Assembly: GCF_902806685.2 (NCBI RefSeq)
Contig: NC_048557.2
Span: 10,611,554-10,675,553 of the forward strand
Origin: Maniola hyperantus
Lineage: Eukaryota > Arthropoda > Insecta > Lepidoptera > Nymphalidae
Reading direction: 5' to 3'
Length of the DNA: 64,000 nucleotides
Shown here: positions 60,737-64,000 of the stretch, in pieces
How positions within the stretch are numbered: position 1 is the stretch's first letter
How the letters are laid out: each line of letters starts with the position of its first letter
Translations under genes and position numbers: made by a program
Notes under the pieces: model-generated
Told to the model about the DNA's origin: nothing
The model's database searches: none
Seen by the model: only the letters and a program-made list of their open reading frames with translations

Positions 60737-60956
60737 GTAACCGACAGGAATCGAACCTGCATCTTCTGGGTTCGCGCCCATTGTAATATGGGCCTTTGAA
60801 AGTAGTTTCGATAACTGCAAAGTGTCGCTACTAGATGGCATTAAACAGTCGCTTCAGTACTGAGTAAACATATACGTATCACTTTCGTCACTGGCAGTAA
60901 GCGAAACCGTGGCCGAGTGGTCAAGGCATCGGGCGCGAACCCAGAAGATGCAGGTT
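60737..60956. pseudogene. Pair of truncated tRNA-like sequences in inverted order
   Basis: 60737-60780 is the minus-strand 3' part of a tRNA-like sequence (acceptor GTAACCG, T arm AGGAATCGAACCTGC, then CTTCTGGGTTCGCGCCC). 60903-60956 is the plus-strand 5' part (GAAACCG, TGGCCGAGTGGTCAAGG, GGGCGCGAACCCAGAAG, ATGCAGGTT). Together they would outline one tRNA-like cloverleaf with CGA in the loop, but base 33 is not T and no long variable arm is present. Neither half is a working gene. Confidence 0.5.
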
Positions 60957-61002
60957 GCAATGTATTTAAACGTGCCCGCCTCTAATCTAACTCATCATCA
61001 TC

Positions 61003-61085
61003 ATCATCATCAGCCTGTGGACGTCCACTGTTGGACATAGGCCTTCCCTAAAGAGCGCCACCACACCCGGTCCTCAGCCTTCCTC
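61003..61085 (-). mobile_element. RTE-type LINE 3' tail
   Basis: Plus strand (CAT)n, CAGCCTGTGGACGTCCACTG, TTGGACATAGGCCTTCCCTA, GAGCGCCACCACACCCGGTC: complement of the tail at 2640-2727. Confidence 0.65.
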
Positions 61086-61204
61086 ATCCTAATCCTTCCT
61101 TATCTAACTACTTAGCATTAATTATTGTTTTAGCCTATTTTATTACCCGGTTGCACCAAAAGGAGGGTAATGTGTTTGGGATGTATGTTTGTATGTAGGT
61201 GCCA

Positions 61205-61661
61205 CTAGATAATGCCAACGGCTTCTCTTGTGTGGATTTAGGTTCTCTATAAATCCTATTAGAACTTTTTCTCTTCCGGGACTCTCCAGGTATACCCATG
61301 CAAAAAAAACCCGGCCAAGTGCGAGTCAGGCTCGCGCAATGAGGGTTCCGTACTAAAGTCGTATTTTTCGACATTTTGCACGATAATTCAAAAACTATGA
61401 TGCATAAAAATAAATAAAAATTTGTTTTAGAATGTACAGGTGAAGACCCCCTTATGGTACCCCACTTGATATAGTCACTCACTTCGAAAGTTGAAAATAC
61501 TAATTATTAGTTCATGACCACAATTTAATTTTTTTTTGTGTGATTTAACCCTAAATTCACGGTTTTCAGATTTTTCCCCAAATGTCAGCTATAAGAACTA
61601 CCTACCTGCCAAATTTCATGATTCTAGGTCAACGGGAAGTACCCTGTAGGTTTCTAGACAG

Positions 61662-61692
<31 letters not shown>

Positions 61693-61850
61693 ACAAAGTG
61701 ATCCTATAAGGCTTCCGTTTTTCCTTTTGAGGTACGGAACCCTAAAAATCACGTCAATCCGTTTTTCCATTGCGACGTGGTTGAAGGGCAAACCAACAAA
61801 CCAATAAACCAGCAAACAAACACACTTTCACATTTATAATATGTGTAGTG
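61205..61850 (-). mobile_element. Helitron-like element, family B variant, split by family C
   Basis: CTAGATAATGCCAACGGCTT, CTCCAGGTATACCCATGCAA, [C], then ATCACGTCAATCCGTTTTTC, AACCAACAAACCAATAAACC, CACTTTCACATTTATAATAT. The copy at 4015 reads CATGCAAAAATCACGTCAAT without interruption. Confidence 0.7.
61313..61744 (-). mobile_element. Repeat family C, intact, nested
   Basis: AACCCGGCCAAGTGCGAGTC to TTTTGAGGTACGGAACCCTA. Reads GTTGAAAATACTAATTATTA over the DDE transposon's insertion point (empty). A-rich on both edges. Confidence 0.8.
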
Positions 61851-61859
61851 ATGGGTAGA

Positions 61860-61860
<1 letters not shown>

Positions 61861-61891
<31 letters not shown>

Positions 61892-62178
61892 GATGAACCC
61901 ATAGCCGGCTCACTACAGAGCACCGGGCTCCTCTCAGTATGAGAAAGATTTGGCCATAGTCCACCACGCTGTCCAAGAGCGGATTGCCAGAGCTCACACA
62001 CCTTTGAGAACATTATGGAGAATCCTCAGGCATGCAGGTTTCGTCACGATGTTTTCCTTCACCGTTAAAACGCACATAACTCTGAAAAGTTAGTGGTGCG
62101 TGCCCCGGATCGAACCCCCGACCTCACGAATAGGAGGCGCCCGAGGCGGACGTAGTAACCACTAGGCTATCACGGCCT
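61861..62178 (-). mobile_element. tRNA-derived SINE, family S1, full length
   Basis: (CAT)n, CCCATAGCCGGCTCACTACA, CTCCTCTCAGTATGAGAAAG, CAGGCATGCAGGTTTCGTCA, GGATCGAACCCCCGACCTCA (B box), CCACTAGGCTATCACGGC (A box). Confidence 0.82.
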
Positions 62179-62845
62179 TAACAGCTAATTAAGTCTAGCT
62201 TAAAGTACAGGCCTTGATCCCGACTTCATAACAACCCAATTAATAATTCATTTCTCAATTCTCATACACTAATATTTAATCCGATTAAATATGAGCATGA
62301 ATATTCTGTTTAAGCATATCATAAATAGCATAAATAATATATAATGTAAATATTTCTTGAGTCTTGACCGAATTTGGCCACTAGGCAAAATTCTCGAAAT
62401 TATAATTCATGTTATTCTTTGTACCTAGTGTTTATAATATGACAGCAGTAAATACACAAAAAATATATCAAAAACCGACTTCCAAAATCACTACAAAGTA
62501 AAAAATATTTTTTGCCTCTACACGTGTATGTATGTTGAAGTCGGGCGAGCATAATAAAAAAAAACTAGAACTCAAAGTGTAAAGCTTCTCCTCTCCTTTT
62601 TGGAAGCCGGTTAAAAATCTCCAATAACATCCAATCATAAGAATCAAGCTAACGTGTTGACTCCATAACAATAACATTACAAACTTCATGACAAACATTT
62701 GTTCATAAAGTCGGAAACTCCCCGCTTGTTGTGACTAGCTTCCGCACAAACTCACTTATGTTATACTTTGGCTCAACTTAGATAAGCATAAGATCGGGGG
62801 TACGGACCCGTTACTTTACAAAGTTACGTGCGTGCTAAGCAATAA
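62179..62845. other. No gene; AT-rich repeat scrap
   Basis: 62470-62620 has AAAACCGACTTCCAAAATCA and CTCCTTTTTGGAAGCCGGTT as possible inverted ends of a ~150-base element. Otherwise unassigned. Confidence 0.4.
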
Positions 62846-63093
62846 TCTGTATATATAAAAAGAAAAGGTGACTGACTGACTGACTGACTGACTGACTGAC
62901 TGACTGACTGACTGATCTATCAACGCACAGCTGAAACTACTGGACGGATTGGGCTGAAATTTGGCATGCAGGTAGCTATTATGACGTAGGCATCCGCTAA
63001 GAAAGGATTTTTGGAAATTCAACCCCTAAGGGGGTGAAATAGGGGTTTGAAATTTGTGTAGTCCACGCGGACGAAGTCGCGGGCATAAGCTAG
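62846..63093 (+). mobile_element. Helitron-like element, family A, full length
   Basis: TCTGTATATATAAAAAGAAA, about 11 GACT units, hairpin CGCGGACGAAGTCGCGGG, CATAAGCTAG before T. Confidence 0.78.
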
Positions 63094-63392
63094 TAGAAAA
63101 CTAAAAATACAATTGAAAACGATTGAAAAATGATATTTTAGAAATCCTTACAAAAATATTGATTCCACTTCTAACAATAACCCGTAAATCCAGTACATAC
63201 CACGATTAATTTGATGTTTTATTTGTCGATATTTTACCCAAGAAAGAGAAATGTCAAAGAAAGAGGGTAGTTCGCTACTGCACATGACAGTTTGAACTTA
63301 ATCTTTCGCAGCACTTGACCGACACGACCAGGGTTAAAATAACCACAAATAAAAACATCAAATTACTCGTGGTATGTACCCGTTTATCTACA

Positions 63393-63739
63393 TTTTTTTT
63401 TTTTTTTAATTCAGATACAAGTTAGCCCTTGACTGCAATCTCACCTGGTGGTAAGTGTTGATGCAGTCTAAGATGATAGCGGGCTAACCTGGAAGGGGTA
63501 TGGCAGTTTTTAATAAACCCATGCCCCTTTGGTTTCTACACAGCATCGTACCGGAACGCTAAATCGCTTGGCGGCACGGCTTTGCCGGTAGGGTGGTAAC
63601 CAGCCACGGCCGAAGCCTCCCACCAGACCAGACCAGAAATTAAGAAATTATAAAATTCCAAACCCCTGCCAGGAATCGAACCCGGGACCTCCCACTATTA
63701 AGACCACAGCGCTCACCACTGCGCCAGGGAGGTCGTCAA
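63393..63739 (-). mobile_element. tRNA-derived SINE, family S2, full length
   Basis: Poly(T), AATTCAGATACAAGTTAGCC, GGTGGTAAGTGTTGATGCAG, CGTACCGGAACGCTAAATCG, GGAATCGAACCCGGGACCTC, CACTGCGCCAGGGAGGTCGTC. Very close to 38358-38706, so recently active. 63094-63392 and 63740-64000 hold nothing recognised. Confidence 0.85.
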
Positions 63740-64000
63740 ACATTAAAACAAGATAACTATGTTCAGCAGTGAACGTCTATTAATATGGCAATGTAAAGGT
63801 ATCTATGCCAAAGACATAACGGCATAGTTGCTATTGATCTTAAAGCACTCTCACAGGTAGCGCTACAATGTGGTCACTTCATCTTAATTCCGCACATCTC
63901 GGAGGTATAAACTATAAACCGACCGAGTGGAATGATATGTCGTGTAGCGGAGTACTAACATGGACTCTAGCTGTTGTTATGACTTCAGATTCCAGGGCTG

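Noticed and set aside
60737..60780. tRNA-complementary stretch as an LTR-element primer-binding site
   Set aside because: No LTR precedes it, the leading TGG is absent, and the match extends far beyond 18 bases into the anticodon arm.
717..62178. A and B box sequences of S1, S2 and S3 as functional tRNA genes
   Set aside because: Each is followed by a fixed SINE body and tail and the cloverleaf is not complete.

Overview
The window looks like repeat-dominated nuclear DNA from a moth or butterfly. It is AT-rich and carries many short Helitron-like elements whose 3' ends read as a CGCG hairpin followed by CTAG (the class described in Lepidoptera as Lep1). It also holds several tRNA-derived SINE families, 5'-truncated LINE tails and MITEs. 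I see no rRNA genes, no CRISPR array and no prokaryotic operon structure. Host coding signal is thin: two candidate exons of one unidentified gene (+ strand, 26837-26948 and 28809-28895) and one candidate first exon with a CpG-rich leader (- strand, 18373-18417).

Two autonomous-scale elements dominate. (1) 6654-12972 is a complete BEL/Pao LTR retrotransposon: 207-bp LTRs differing at one base, 5-bp target duplication CTTAG, and one uninterrupted 1753-residue Gag-Pol frame that runs through the polypurine tract into the 3' LTR. (2) 21468-25591 is a 4.1-kb DNA transposon that I cannot assign to a named superfamily. It has 18-bp perfect terminal inverted repeats, a GC-rich leader with a 5'-UTR intron, a large basic/cysteine-rich DDE-like transposase (broken by one in-frame stop and one frameshift), and clusters of an 11-bp subterminal motif (ACAGTCCTCTG). 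It sits inside a ~430-bp repeat (family C). Three intact copies of that repeat elsewhere in the window show the empty site and give a 4-bp duplication ATTT (or TT). This is the most interesting object here.

Layout: 1-6650, Helitron-like fragments, MITEs, RTE-type and CR1/Jockey-type LINE tails, SINEs. 6654-12972, BEL/Pao. 13.1-20.2 kb, repeats including a long palindrome, SINE copies, and a tandem duplication of which one unit holds a LINE insertion. 21.2-25.8 kb, the DDE transposon in its host repeat. 26.8-28.9 kb, candidate host gene with Helitrons, a SINE and a hAT MITE in its intron. 29-64 kb, nested repeats, minisatellites and LINE C-terminal fragments.

Much of the window can be ordered in time because insertions are nested and have recognisable empty sites: five hAT-type MITEs with five different perfect 8-bp duplications, a Harbinger-type MITE with TTA inside a long-TIR MITE, and Helitrons butted CTAG|TC against one another at three places. 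Superfamily names rest on motifs and termini read by eye; no database search was possible.
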